Shown here piece by piece: positions 43,997 to 51,404 of a stretch of DNA of 56,649 bases; positions within the stretch are counted from its first letter, which is position 1; each line of letters starts with the position of its first letter. The notes under the pieces are model-generated. The model ran no database searches. It saw only the letters and a program-made list of their open reading frames with translations, and had not been told where the DNA came from. Origin of the DNA: Thermoanaerobaculia bacterium (GTDB lineage: Bacteria > Acidobacteriota > Thermoanaerobaculia > Multivoradales > JAHEKO01); contig CAMYLC010000155.1 of the NCBI GenBank assembly GCA_947259195.1, forward strand, positions 140,564-197,212. The letters run 5' to 3'. The position numbers and the translations under genes are program-made.

Positions 43997-44125
43997 GTCG
44001 CTTCCGGGTTGGGCCCCTCGGCATCGAAGGATGGCGCGGCCGGTGAGGATGTGCCAAGATGGCCCGCTGCAATTGACAGACGAGCTCATGTCACACGAGG
44101 ACTGGTACAGGGGGAATTGAACGTG

Positions 44126-44587
44126 ATGCAAGCTGTGTGGATTCTCTGTTTGGCGCTGACCATGATGGCGACGGTCTCGCCGGGGCAGGAGATCAACGAT
44201 GAGATCGAGCTGACCCGATCCATCATCCAAACCCAGCGTCAGGCCATTGTCACCGCAGCGATGCAGCTCACCGGGGAGGAGAGCCAGACGTTCTGGCCGC
44301 TCTATCACGAGTATCGCGAGGCCATGAGGAAAGTCGATGATCGATCGGTGGCTCTGATCAACGGCTACGCCGAGAGCTTCGACACGATGACGGACGAGAT
44401 CGCTCAGACAATGCTCAAGGAGTTCATGTCCATCCGACAGGCGGAGCTCGACGTTACGCGCAAGTACCTCAAGCGATTCCAGAAGATCCTGCCCGCCAAC
44501 AAGGTCGCTCGGTTCTTTCAATTGGAGAACAAGCTCGATAGCGTGATCGACTTCGAGCTGGCGTCAGAGATCCCCCTCGTACCTTGA
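44126..44587 (+). CDS. Spy-like periplasmic protein
   Basis: 153 residues from ATG 44126 (GTG 44123 also possible; GGGGGA upstream). A signal peptide (V-W-I-L-C-L-A-L-T-M-M-A-T-V then S-P-G-Q) leads to an all-helical protein. It contains A-A-M-Q-L-T-G-E-E-S-Q-T-F-W-P-L-Y-H-E-Y, reminiscent of the LTxxQ helical family (Spy/CpxP). Its role is presumably a periplasmic chaperone or stress sensor. It overlaps none of the neighbours; the degenerate GGDEF-EAL gene is divergent. An N-terminal in-frame extension to 44009 looks non-coding. Confidence 0.8.
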   Translation: MQAVWILCLALTMMATVSPGQEINDEIELTRSIIQTQRQAIVTAAMQLTGEESQTFWPLYHEYREAMRKVDDRSVALINGYAESFDTMTDEIAQTMLKEFMSIRQAELDVTRKYLKRFQKILPANKVARFFQLENKLDSVIDFELASEIPLVP

Positions 44588-44609
44588 ACGGAGCGAGAGC
44601 CTCGTCACG

Positions 44610-45155
44610 ATGGTCGCTCGAAGGCTGACGAGACTCGGGGTCCGTTTCATCATCGGCGGGTCGCTGGCGTTGATCGCACCCTGGGTCGCTGTAGTCTCGA
44701 CGACCATTCTGATCGGCATGATCCTCATCGGTGCCGGGATCACTTTCATCATCCTGGCCCTCGAAGCCCAGTCCGGCGGTAAGGGAATGGCCCCTTTGCT
44801 CCTCGGGCTGGTGGGATCGGTAACTGGGGCTTGCCTTCTGATCTGGCCAGCGATGACCGCCGTCAGCCTGACAGCGCTGTTGGCGACCTACTCGACCTTG
44901 AGCGGCATTCTGATGCTCGGTTTCGCACTCGATCTCCGACCTGTACACGGCTGGCCCCGGCTGCTTCTCGGAGGTTCGGTTGCGGTGTTGCTGGCGGCAT
45001 CGATTTGGTATCAGTTTCCCCTGACGGGTGCTTCGGCCGTCAGTACCGTTGTCGGTCTCAACCTGCTGACTACAGGGTATTCTCTCTTCGCTTGGCAGGG
45101 TTCCGGAGCATCGGCACCCGCAAGCTCGAGCGACCATGCGGATATGTCTATTTGA
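44610..45155 (+). CDS. HdeD/DUF308-like membrane protein
   Basis: 181 residues with six transmembrane helices in pairs, as in HdeD (acid-resistance membrane protein) and DUF308. Motifs include G-S-L-A-L-I-A-P-W near the N-terminus and A-T-Y-S-T-L-S-G-I-L-M-L-G in the middle. It starts 22 nt after the Spy-like gene on the same strand, so both may be envelope-stress genes. The last codons overlap the TTGACA box of the next gene. Confidence 0.85.
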   Translation: MVARRLTRLGVRFIIGGSLALIAPWVAVVSTTILIGMILIGAGITFIILALEAQSGGKGMAPLLLGLVGSVTGACLLIWPAMTAVSLTALLATYSTLSGILMLGFALDLRPVHGWPRLLLGGSVAVLLAASIWYQFPLTGASAVSTVVGLNLLTTGYSLFAWQGSGASAPASSSDHADMSI

Positions 45156-45179
45156 CATCTTGGCGCCAGTGACGACAAT
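45152..45179 (+). promoter_or_regulatory. Promoter candidate TTGACA-16-GACAAT
   Basis: A perfect -35 TTGACA (45152-45157) overlaps the stop of the HdeD-like gene; a 16-nt spacer leads to GACAAT (45174-45179). It lies 30 nt before the RHH-like gene, which can therefore be expressed on its own. Confidence 0.55.
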
Positions 45180-45208
45180 AGGGAGAGTCGGATAAGAGGA
45201 GCCCAAGG

Positions 45209-45418
45209 ATGACCCAGCAGCCGATGGTGGAACGAAGGAAGGTCAAGGTGACGGTGAACATGTCACCCGATATGGTTGCTGCCCTGAAGGTTGCCAGCTT
45301 CCAGCGCCGCTCCCTGGGAGAGATCGATACCGGTTTGTCAGAGCTGGTTCGAGAAGCGGTAGAGGAGTGGCTCGATCGTGAGATCAACGGAGCCAGCCTC
45401 ATGTCGATGAACGGCTAG
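45209..45418 (+). CDS. Small ribbon-helix-helix-like protein
   Basis: 69 residues. V-K-V-T-V-N-M-S-P-D-M-V-A-A-L-K resembles the N-terminal strand and helix A of RHH/CopG proteins. S-E-L-V-R-E-A-V-E-E-W-L-D resembles helix B with its usual C-terminal part of an antitoxin-like regulator. The middle (F-Q-R-R-S-L-G-E-I-D-T-G-L) is longer than in typical RHH. GGAG precedes the ATG. No toxin gene follows; downstream is a convergent hairpin and the Rho_N-like gene. Moderate confidence that it binds DNA. Confidence 0.7.
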   Translation: MTQQPMVERRKVKVTVNMSPDMVAALKVASFQRRSLGEIDTGLSELVREAVEEWLDREINGASLMSMNG

Positions 45419-45467
45419 AGCTGCTTCAAGCGCCGGCTTCCCGCCCACGAGTCCAAAGCCGATAGCA

Positions 45468-45500
45468 GACCGACGGTCGAACTGTCGACCGTCCTCGGTC
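45468..45500. terminator. Bidirectional hairpin between convergent genes
   Basis: GACGGTCGA (45472-45480) and TCGACCGTC (45485-45493) form a perfect 9-bp stem with a 4-nt loop. It is extended by GACC (45468-45471) and GGTC (45497-45500) with a 3-nt bulge. It lies midway between the stops of the RHH-like (45418) and Rho_N-like (45557) genes. No T-run is present on either side. Confidence 0.55.
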
Positions 45501-45556
45501 CTGCCACTCCGGTGCTGTCCGTAGCACCAAAGCTCCACGATCAGCAGCCGGCGGTC

Positions 45557-45880
45557 CTAGATTGTAGCTCTCCGAATCTGCCGCTTCAGCCGATGGATCT
45601 GCCGGCGAATCCTCTTCAGCTCCTTGTGATCACCGGCATCGATAGCTGCCTGCCGCTGCTGCTTGAGCTGACGAATCTCGCCCTTGACCTTAGTCTTGTC
45701 GAGGCCGACGACCTGATGGGTGACATGAGCTTCGATTCCGAGAACCTGGCAGAGGACCTTCAGTAGATCCTCTTTGTGCATGCTGGAGTAGCCTCGCAGC
45801 TCTTCGCTGTCCATGTCCTTGGCGACTTCGCGCAGCTGGGCCACGGTCATCGCGTGGAGCTCTTCGTATGTATGGGTCAT
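45557..45880 (-). CDS. Small protein with a Rho_N-like/SAP-like N-terminus
   Basis: 107 residues. The first 50 residues (Y-E-E-L-H-A-M-T-V-A-Q-L-R-E-V-A-K, then H-K-E-D-L-L-K-V-L) match the helix-extended-helix Rho_N fold seen in Rho factor and in small DNA/RNA-binding proteins. The C-terminal half is a long, strongly basic coiled helix (R-Q-L-K-Q-Q-R-Q-A, R-I-R-R-Q-I-H-R-L-K-R). A nucleic acid-binding role is likely. GAGGAGGG precedes ATG 45880, and a CTGTCGACAG palindrome lies at 45920-45929. Confidence 0.8.
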   Translation of the reverse strand: MTHTYEELHAMTVAQLREVAKDMDSEELRGYSSMHKEDLLKVLCQVLGIEAHVTHQVVGLDKTKVKGEIRQLKQQRQAAIDAGDHKELKRIRRQIHRLKRQIRRATI

Positions 45881-46091
45881 AGCCCTCCTCGTTCAATCGA
45901 ATTCGTTGCCCATTCTACCCTGTCGACAGCGAGCTGGCCCGAGTTGTGCGGGTGAGCTTCTCTGGCTCCGGCACCTCATGATATTCTCGATTCAGGTGAA
46001 GACGGTCGATTGGGCAGCCTCGGCCCAGACGTTGGAGCCGGCAGCCCGGTCCTATTGAAGGCTTATCGATTCGAAGAGAGCGAGGGGAGCC

Positions 46092-47453
46092 ATGCGGCCC
46101 GTATACGCTGTTTCCGGGGGGGTGAGCAAGTTCGCCAAAGCCCGGCCGGACAAGACGTTCCAAGCCATCGTCAAGGAAGCCTACGACTACGCGATCGAGG
46201 ATCTGGGACTGGAGTTTCGGCAGTTCACCGAGTTGGTGGACGGTTCGGTCGCCAGCTATTTCTCGGACCACTTCACCCGCCAGCTGATGGCGGGGATCAT
46301 GGCTCAGGACTACCTTGGACTCTGTCCCAAACCGGGGCATCGGGTCGAAGGTGGGGGTGCCACGGGAGGCATCTGTTTCCAGGAGGGATGGAAGAACGTT
46401 GCCAGTGGTCTGATGGACATCTGCGTTGCCTATGGCTTCGAGACCATGAGCCATGTCAACACCTGGAAGGGCAACGAGTTCATCGCCCTGGCTTCGGATG
46501 TCAGTCTCGACTATCCGGTTGGGGGCTTCTACTCCGGTTACTACGCAATGATGGTGACGCGGCACATGAAGGAGTTCGGTACTACCGTTGAGCAGCTGGC
46601 TACCGTCTCCGTCAAGAACCACATCAATGCGTATCACAACCCTTACGCCCAGAAGCGGAACCGGTACACCATCGAGGATGTGCGACAGGCCCCGATGGTG
46701 GCATGGCCGTTGACCCGTCTCGACATCTGCGTCATGAGCGATGGTGCGGCCGCCGTCATCCTCTGTTCTGAAGAGGGTCTCGAGAAGCTCGAGACAGCAA
46801 GTGGCCGGCGGCTGCCCCGTGTCCGGGTTACGGGTATCGGACGCGGTACGGACGCGATGAGAATGGCGGATCGGCCACATCAGACGCTGAAGGATTTCCT
46901 CAGACAAAACGCACTACCTCACGAAACCAACAGCCAGGAGACCTGCGACTACTATGCAGAGCTTTGGCAGGGGGGTTTCCGCTATCCGGGAATCCACTCC
47001 TTCCGTGCGGGCCGCATGGCCTCGAAGAGAGCCTACGATCACTGCGGTCTCATCGACCCGATCGCGGAGCTCGACTTCGTCGAGCTGCACGACGCCTATA
47101 CCTCTTCGGAGATCCAGACCTACGAAGACATGGGGCTCTGCCGTTACGGGGAGGGCGGCCCATTCGCCACCTCCGGCACAACCTTCATGCCCGGAATCGA
47201 CTACGGGTTGGACCTGATCGAGAGTCCGGTGTGTCCGGTCAATCCGTCCGGTGGGCTCATCGCCTGCGGCCATCCGGTAGGAGCCACCGGACTCATGCAG
47301 GCCGTCTTCGCCATCTGGCAGCTACAGGGCACCATCGACCGGCATTTCGGAGACGCCACCCTGCAGTTGGACGAGCCCCGCCGGGGGGCTATCCACAGCC
47401 ACGCTGGGACCGGGACCTACGTCACCGTCACCATTTTGGAAGCCGAGGACTAG
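46092..47453 (+). CDS. Thiolase-fold protein lacking the nucleophilic Cys
   Basis: 453 residues. The thiolase fold is clear: F-A-K-A-R-P-D-K-T-F at the start, L-H-D-A-Y-T, and N-P-S-G-G-L-I-A-C-G-H-P-V-G-A-T-G near the C-terminus. The usual nucleophile motif (C-A-S-G-G) reads E-G-G-G-A-T-G-G, so Cys is replaced by Gly. The C-terminal Cys motif is replaced by H-S-H-A-G-T-G. This resembles SCP2/Ltp2-type thiolase-like proteins that act as retro-aldolases or aldolases with a DUF35 partner. The next gene encodes exactly such a partner, 3 nt downstream. Classical thiolysis seems unlikely. Confidence 0.85.
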   Translation: MRPVYAVSGGVSKFAKARPDKTFQAIVKEAYDYAIEDLGLEFRQFTELVDGSVASYFSDHFTRQLMAGIMAQDYLGLCPKPGHRVEGGGATGGICFQEGWKNVASGLMDICVAYGFETMSHVNTWKGNEFIALASDVSLDYPVGGFYSGYYAMMVTRHMKEFGTTVEQLATVSVKNHINAYHNPYAQKRNRYTIEDVRQAPMVAWPLTRLDICVMSDGAAAVILCSEEGLEKLETASGRRLPRVRVTGIGRGTDAMRMADRPHQTLKDFLRQNALPHETNSQETCDYYAELWQGGFRYPGIHSFRAGRMASKRAYDHCGLIDPIAELDFVELHDAYTSSEIQTYEDMGLCRYGEGGPFATSGTTFMPGIDYGLDLIESPVCPVNPSGGLIACGHPVGATGLMQAVFAIWQLQGTIDRHFGDATLQLDEPRRGAIHSHAGTGTYVTVTILEAED

Positions 47454-47456
47454 ATC

Positions 47457-48011
47457 ATGACCGATTCCAAGAAGCTCCCAGGCAAGATCGAAGAGAGCGA
47501 TGATGGACAGATCCTGTTCAGTGTGCCTTTCCCCGAGGAGCTGAGCCCGGAGGCTTTACAGGCTTTGAAGGGAATGCGTCCGATCATCATCAAGCAACCC
47601 TACGCCATCGACTACATCCACTCGTACGGTCAGGACTCTCCGTTCTTCGCCGGTCTTGCCGGCGGCACACTGCTTGGTTGCCGAGACCTCGAGACGGGCT
47701 ACACCTACGCCAATCCGCGGTCCCACGATATGTACACGGGTGAGCCGACGGATTGGGTACAGCTACCCGAGCAGGGTCGCATTCACGCCTTTACCGTCTG
47801 CCACTTCGGGTCAGAGGAGTTTCTGCCCCAAACCCCCTTTGTATTGATACTCGTGGAGCTCGAGGGTGCCGACACCTTGCTGCTTTCGAGGCTGGTGGGA
47901 GTCGATCCCGATGAAGCCTCTCTCGACTGGATTGGAATGCCGGTCAAGGCTCGCTTCCTGCGCAATAGCAAATTCAAGCCCACAGACGTCTACTTCGCGC
48001 CATCGGAATAG
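47457..48011 (+). CDS. DUF35 OB-fold protein, partner of the thiolase-like protein
   Basis: 184 residues. The C-terminal part has the OB-fold signature of DUF35/ChsH2-type proteins: T-P-F-V-L-I-L-V-E-L-E-G-A, S-R-L-V-G-V-D-P-D-E, and G-M-P-V-K-A-R-F at the end. The rubredoxin-like zinc ribbon that normally lies before the OB-fold reads G-C-R-D-L-E-T-G-Y-T-Y-A-N-P-R-S-H, with most Cys lost. It begins 3 nt after the thiolase-like stop, so the two subunits are probably translated together and bind as in Ltp2-ChsH2. Confidence 0.85.
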   Translation: MTDSKKLPGKIEESDDGQILFSVPFPEELSPEALQALKGMRPIIIKQPYAIDYIHSYGQDSPFFAGLAGGTLLGCRDLETGYTYANPRSHDMYTGEPTDWVQLPEQGRIHAFTVCHFGSEEFLPQTPFVLILVELEGADTLLLSRLVGVDPDEASLDWIGMPVKARFLRNSKFKPTDVYFAPSE

Positions 48012-48129
48012 CGAAGGACCGCAGAACGAGCTTGGGCGGGTTGAGAACGGAGCAGGTCTCGAGCGTGCGAAAAGGGGTAGACTAGGGCATATTTTCGGCT
48101 GACACGACAGAATCGGTAGGACCTCCCAG

Positions 48130-48813
48130 ATGGCGGCAAAGCGCAAATACGAGAGGACTCCGCGCCGGGTAAATGTGCGCTTCAAGAAGAAAGCGGGGAA
48201 TGAGGAATTCGCCGTTGGCTACACCAAGAACATCTCTCCCGATGGATTGTTCATAGGCACGATTCGACCCCTACCTCCGCGAACCGAGATCATCGTCGAG
48301 ATCAAGGAAGGGGGAAAAATCCGTCGTCGCGCCGCTGCAGTCGTTCATGCGGCCCGCGTGTCACCCCTGTTGGCCAGTGTCCAAACTTCGGGTATGGGGG
48401 TTCGCTTTCTGGATCAGGTAGACGCGGGAGATCCGGTCTCCGGGCCTCGAGAGGGAGACATGGCGACGACGGTCGAGACGCAGGACCGGGACGAGAGATC
48501 GACCGAGGCGCCGGCCAGCTCCCCAGATCTCGAGGTCGACCTCTCGGATGTCGAACGTTTCCGTGAGGCCTTCCGCCGGGACATTCAGCATGGCCTCATC
48601 TTCGTCCAGGGTCCGATTGCCTCGGAGATCGGAGAGGAAGTTCTGGTCAGGGTGCTCGTACCGGGGGGAGTCAGTGATGTCGCTCTCAGAGCCCGTGTCG
48701 ACAGAGAGACGATTTGTCGGAGTGAGGCCTACGGCGAGCTCGGAACGGCCGGCTTCATGTTGGTCATCGTGGATGCAGATGTGGCTGTGAGCCTGCTTAG
48801 AGCATCTCTCTGA
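48130..48813 (+). CDS. Tandem PilZ-domain protein
   Basis: 227 residues. The N-terminal PilZ (about 5-105) has the R-T-P-R-R arginine motif and N-I-S-P-D-G-L-F, the D/NxSxxG loop that contacts c-di-GMP. A 40-residue polar linker leads to a second PilZ-like domain (about 135-227) in which the arginine motif is not obvious. This matches the type of myxobacterial-style PilZ proteins with a DUF4388 neighbour. The gene is followed by a terminator hairpin. It likely acts as a c-di-GMP effector for motility or surface behaviour. Confidence 0.88.
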   Translation: MAAKRKYERTPRRVNVRFKKKAGNEEFAVGYTKNISPDGLFIGTIRPLPPRTEIIVEIKEGGKIRRRAAAVVHAARVSPLLASVQTSGMGVRFLDQVDAGDPVSGPREGDMATTVETQDRDERSTEAPASSPDLEVDLSDVERFREAFRRDIQHGLIFVQGPIASEIGEEVLVRVLVPGGVSDVALRARVDRETICRSEAYGELGTAGFMLVIVDADVAVSLLRASL

Positions 48814-48833
48814 AGGCTGACCTCGGGTTGAAT

Positions 48834-48861
48834 CGGGCGGACCAGGAGATCGCCCGGTTTT
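48834..48861 (+). terminator. Intrinsic terminator candidate after the PilZ gene
   Basis: CGGGCG (48834-48839) and CGCCCG (48851-48856) form a stem with an 11-nt loop, followed by G and TTTT (48858-48861). It lies 20 nt after the PilZ stop. Confidence 0.6.
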
Positions 48862-48868
48862 CGCCACT

Positions 48869-48892
48869 GTGGAAGATTCCGACGACTTCCAC
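48869..48892 (+). repeat. Second hairpin in tandem with the terminator
   Basis: GTGGAAG (48869-48875) and CTTCCAC (48886-48892) flank a 10-nt loop; GCCGCA and TTTTT follow. It may reinforce termination or belong to the DUF4388 gene leader. Confidence 0.4.
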
Positions 48893-49037
48893 GCCGCATT
48901 TTTGCCACAATAGAGCAGAAAAGAGGCGCCTGGATGGTGAAATCCGGGCTGAAAGCGTCGATTCCGATGGCACGAATCATGCTGCACTTCAGTCAGGCAA
49001 GGCTCCGTAGCCAGGTTCCCTCGCACGGGAGACGAGG

Positions 49038-50321
49038 ATGAATAGAGAGGTTCCAAGCCTCGAGGTCACGACAATGGAAACGAAAGACCTTCTGATGAAG
49101 GACGATCAGGGCAGGGTGATTCGCGTCGTCGGCAAGGAGCGCGACGGTGATGTCCCGCTGGCTGGGGCCTATCGAATCGTCGTCAGCTCGCCCGAGATTC
49201 TCATCCTGCAGAGGGCGAGCGAAGATTCCGTTTGTCAGTCTCAAGGACACGTCCTGATGGCAGGCGAGATCGTCGGCCACACGACCGTGCTCGATATCAT
49301 CAACGTGATCTCGGCTTCGCGTTGGGCCGGTAACCTCCACATCTATGGTCGCGATTCTCATCGGGTCCTGTCGTTCGACAAGGGAGCTCTTCAGCACGCC
49401 TCGAGCGACTATCCAGATGACCGATTGAACAAGGTGCTGGTTCGCATGGGGATCCTCACGGCTTCGCAGGTGGAGTCGGTGATGCGCGATCTCGAGCCAC
49501 CCATGCGTCTCGGCAAGCTGCTCGTCGAGCGCGGTTACATCAGCCGGCAGCAGCTCTTCGACCTGTTGAACAAACAGACCGAGGAGATCTTCTTCTCGGC
49601 GATTCTCGAAACCAAGGGTAGCTATCTCTTCATCGTCGGCAACGGCAGTCAGATAAATCCGAGCACGATCGCTCACATTCCCGTGCAGGAGCTCTTGCTG
49701 AGGGGGGCCGAGCGCTTGGACAGCCTCAAGCAGTTCGAGAGCCTGGTGCCGGACATCGAGCTCTGTCCCGAGCTACAGGCCGGCGTCGAAGGCACTCAAC
49801 TCGACCCGAAGACTCGTCTCGTCCTGGCACTGAGCAACGGGCAACGCTCCCTGCGAGAGATCGCCAGCGAGACCTGGTTGGGCAAGTTCGAAACCATGAA
49901 GATCACGAAGGAGCTGGTGCGAAAAGGGCACGTCCGTCTCAAGCCGAGGACTCCATCGACTCAGGAGGAAGCCCGGCGGCTCATCGGTTCCTTCGACGAG
50001 CTTCTGCGGTACATCTTCGCTGTCGTCGAGCAGCACGGCAGTGTCGTTCAGACTCGGGAGGAGATCAACCGTTGGCTGGATCGCGGCGGCAGATTCGACT
50101 TGCTGCCCTATGGCATCAACGAGGATGGCTCCATCGTGCTGGACCCGAAGGACCTGATGACCCAGGTCGGCAACGATCAACAACTCGTCAAGACGATCCG
50201 CGACACCTTGTACGAGCTGACCTCGTTCGCGCTCTTTGCGGCTTCTCTCTCGATGCCGGCAGAAGAGGAGCTGAAGCTCTCGCAGGACGTCTATCGGCGC
50301 CTGCACTCCCTGCAACTCTGA
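49038..50321 (+). CDS. DUF4388-domain regulatory protein
   Basis: 427 residues. The region at about 75-150 is a DUF4388 (PATAN-like) domain with G-E-I-V-G-H-T-T-V-L-D-I-I-N-V-I and R-V-L-S-F-D-K-G-A-L-Q-H-A. A helical region with R-L-G-K-L-L-V-E-R-G-Y-I follows, then a winged-helix-like segment around S-N-G-Q-R-S-L-R-E-I. Such proteins in Myxococcota and Acidobacteriota sit near PilZ and response regulators and link to gliding or exopolysaccharide. GGGAG precedes the ATG. Flanked by two PilZ genes, which supports a signalling role. Confidence 0.85.
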   Translation: MNREVPSLEVTTMETKDLLMKDDQGRVIRVVGKERDGDVPLAGAYRIVVSSPEILILQRASEDSVCQSQGHVLMAGEIVGHTTVLDIINVISASRWAGNLHIYGRDSHRVLSFDKGALQHASSDYPDDRLNKVLVRMGILTASQVESVMRDLEPPMRLGKLLVERGYISRQQLFDLLNKQTEEIFFSAILETKGSYLFIVGNGSQINPSTIAHIPVQELLLRGAERLDSLKQFESLVPDIELCPELQAGVEGTQLDPKTRLVLALSNGQRSLREIASETWLGKFETMKITKELVRKGHVRLKPRTPSTQEEARRLIGSFDELLRYIFAVVEQHGSVVQTREEINRWLDRGGRFDLLPYGINEDGSIVLDPKDLMTQVGNDQQLVKTIRDTLYELTSFALFAASLSMPAEEELKLSQDVYRRLHSLQL

Positions 50322-50333
50322 GGCGGTAGGGAC

Positions 50334-51239
50334 TCAGGTACGCACCGGGGAATCACCGAGTTCTCTGGACTCGGCTTTCTGGCGCAAGATCAATCTCGTC
50401 ATCGACTCTTCCAGAAGGCGTCCAGCCCGACGCAGAAGGTCCAGATCCTCACTCGAAGGCGCTTCGTCGCCTGTGTCCGCGTAGAGAACCGTGACCATGC
50501 GGTGTCCGATGCGGATCGGCACCAGGACGGACTCTGTCTCGAGATCTCCGTTCCAGGTTTCGACGAGATCCTGGTGGACAGGCATGGCGGGAAGCCTGCC
50601 TCGAAAGAAGCTGCCTCCCTCCCGCAGATGCAGGAACATCGACGGCTGATCGAGACTGATCTCGAGGCTTTGCAGTCTCAGCGGTCTGAGGGTGCGACCT
50701 CTTCCCATCCAGGCGCGCAGAGCGCTGGCATGGCACCTGAACAACACCAGTCTCTCGAACATGGGCTCCAAAACATCCAGCAGACCCTCCGCTGCCACAT
50801 GGATGGAATCTGCCTCCGCGAGGGTCTGGCGCGCTACTGCCAGACGATCCACCGGTCGACCTCGGGTCGGCGACTGCACGACCTCCGTAGGCCATGGATC
50901 CCGGCGTTCGCGACTCCGTACCCGCTCGAAAGCGACCCCGGCCCGGTAGCGAGACTCCTTCGGTGCCTCCTCTTCGTTGGCAACACCCTGCGGTCGGCTC
51001 CACCGCACTACGCCTTCGACGACCAGCGAGTTGCCTTCCTGCCAGAGCTCGAACAGGTAGGTGCCTCCGATACTCAATGGATTGTGGCTGAGGACCAACA
51101 TACCTCTCCGACTCAGGTTGACGATGTCCAGATCGCCGTGGAAGGGAGACGCAGAGATATGGGGCGCCGGGATCCTGGGGTGCTGGCGCCGCTCTCGAGA
51201 ACTGTGGCGGTCTGTCGACGCTATGGGGACAACGGTCAT
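50334..51239 (-). CDS. PilZ-GAF-like protein
   Basis: 301 residues. The N-terminal PilZ domain (15-110) has R-R-Q-H-P-R-I-P as the arginine motif and N-L-S-R-R-G-M-L as the N-x-S-x-x-G loop. The C-terminal part (about 135-290) resembles a GAF domain: L-L-D-V-L-E-P-M-F-E-R-L-V-L-F, V-L-V-P-I-R-I-G-H-R, L-Y-A-D-T-G-D. Together they fit a sensor in which a small ligand and c-di-GMP are both read. Convergent with the DUF4388 gene, 12 nt apart. Confidence 0.82.
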   Translation of the reverse strand: MTVVPIASTDRHSSRERRQHPRIPAPHISASPFHGDLDIVNLSRRGMLVLSHNPLSIGGTYLFELWQEGNSLVVEGVVRWSRPQGVANEEEAPKESRYRAGVAFERVRSRERRDPWPTEVVQSPTRGRPVDRLAVARQTLAEADSIHVAAEGLLDVLEPMFERLVLFRCHASALRAWMGRGRTLRPLRLQSLEISLDQPSMFLHLREGGSFFRGRLPAMPVHQDLVETWNGDLETESVLVPIRIGHRMVTVLYADTGDEAPSSEDLDLLRRAGRLLEESMTRLILRQKAESRELGDSPVRT

Positions 51240-51347
51240 GATTCGGTCGTGGAATGATCTCGAGCTTCTCGCGGCCTAGTCTACACCGGCGAACACTGCA
51301 TCGTTCGGAAGGAACCGATTGCCGAGGCGTCGAGGTGAGTGCTCGAC

Positions 51348-51376
51348 TCGTCAAGCCGCGCGGCATGGCGTAGAAT
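51348..51376 (+). promoter_or_regulatory. Promoter candidate TCGTCA-17-TAGAAT for dnaB
   Basis: TCGTCA (51348-51353), a 17-nt spacer and TAGAAT (51371-51376) lie 28 nt before ATG 51405. The in-frame ATG at 51375 falls inside the -10, which argues for the later start. Confidence 0.5.
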
Positions 51377-51404
51377 GGCGGGTCCCGACACGGCGAGACT
51401 CTCG

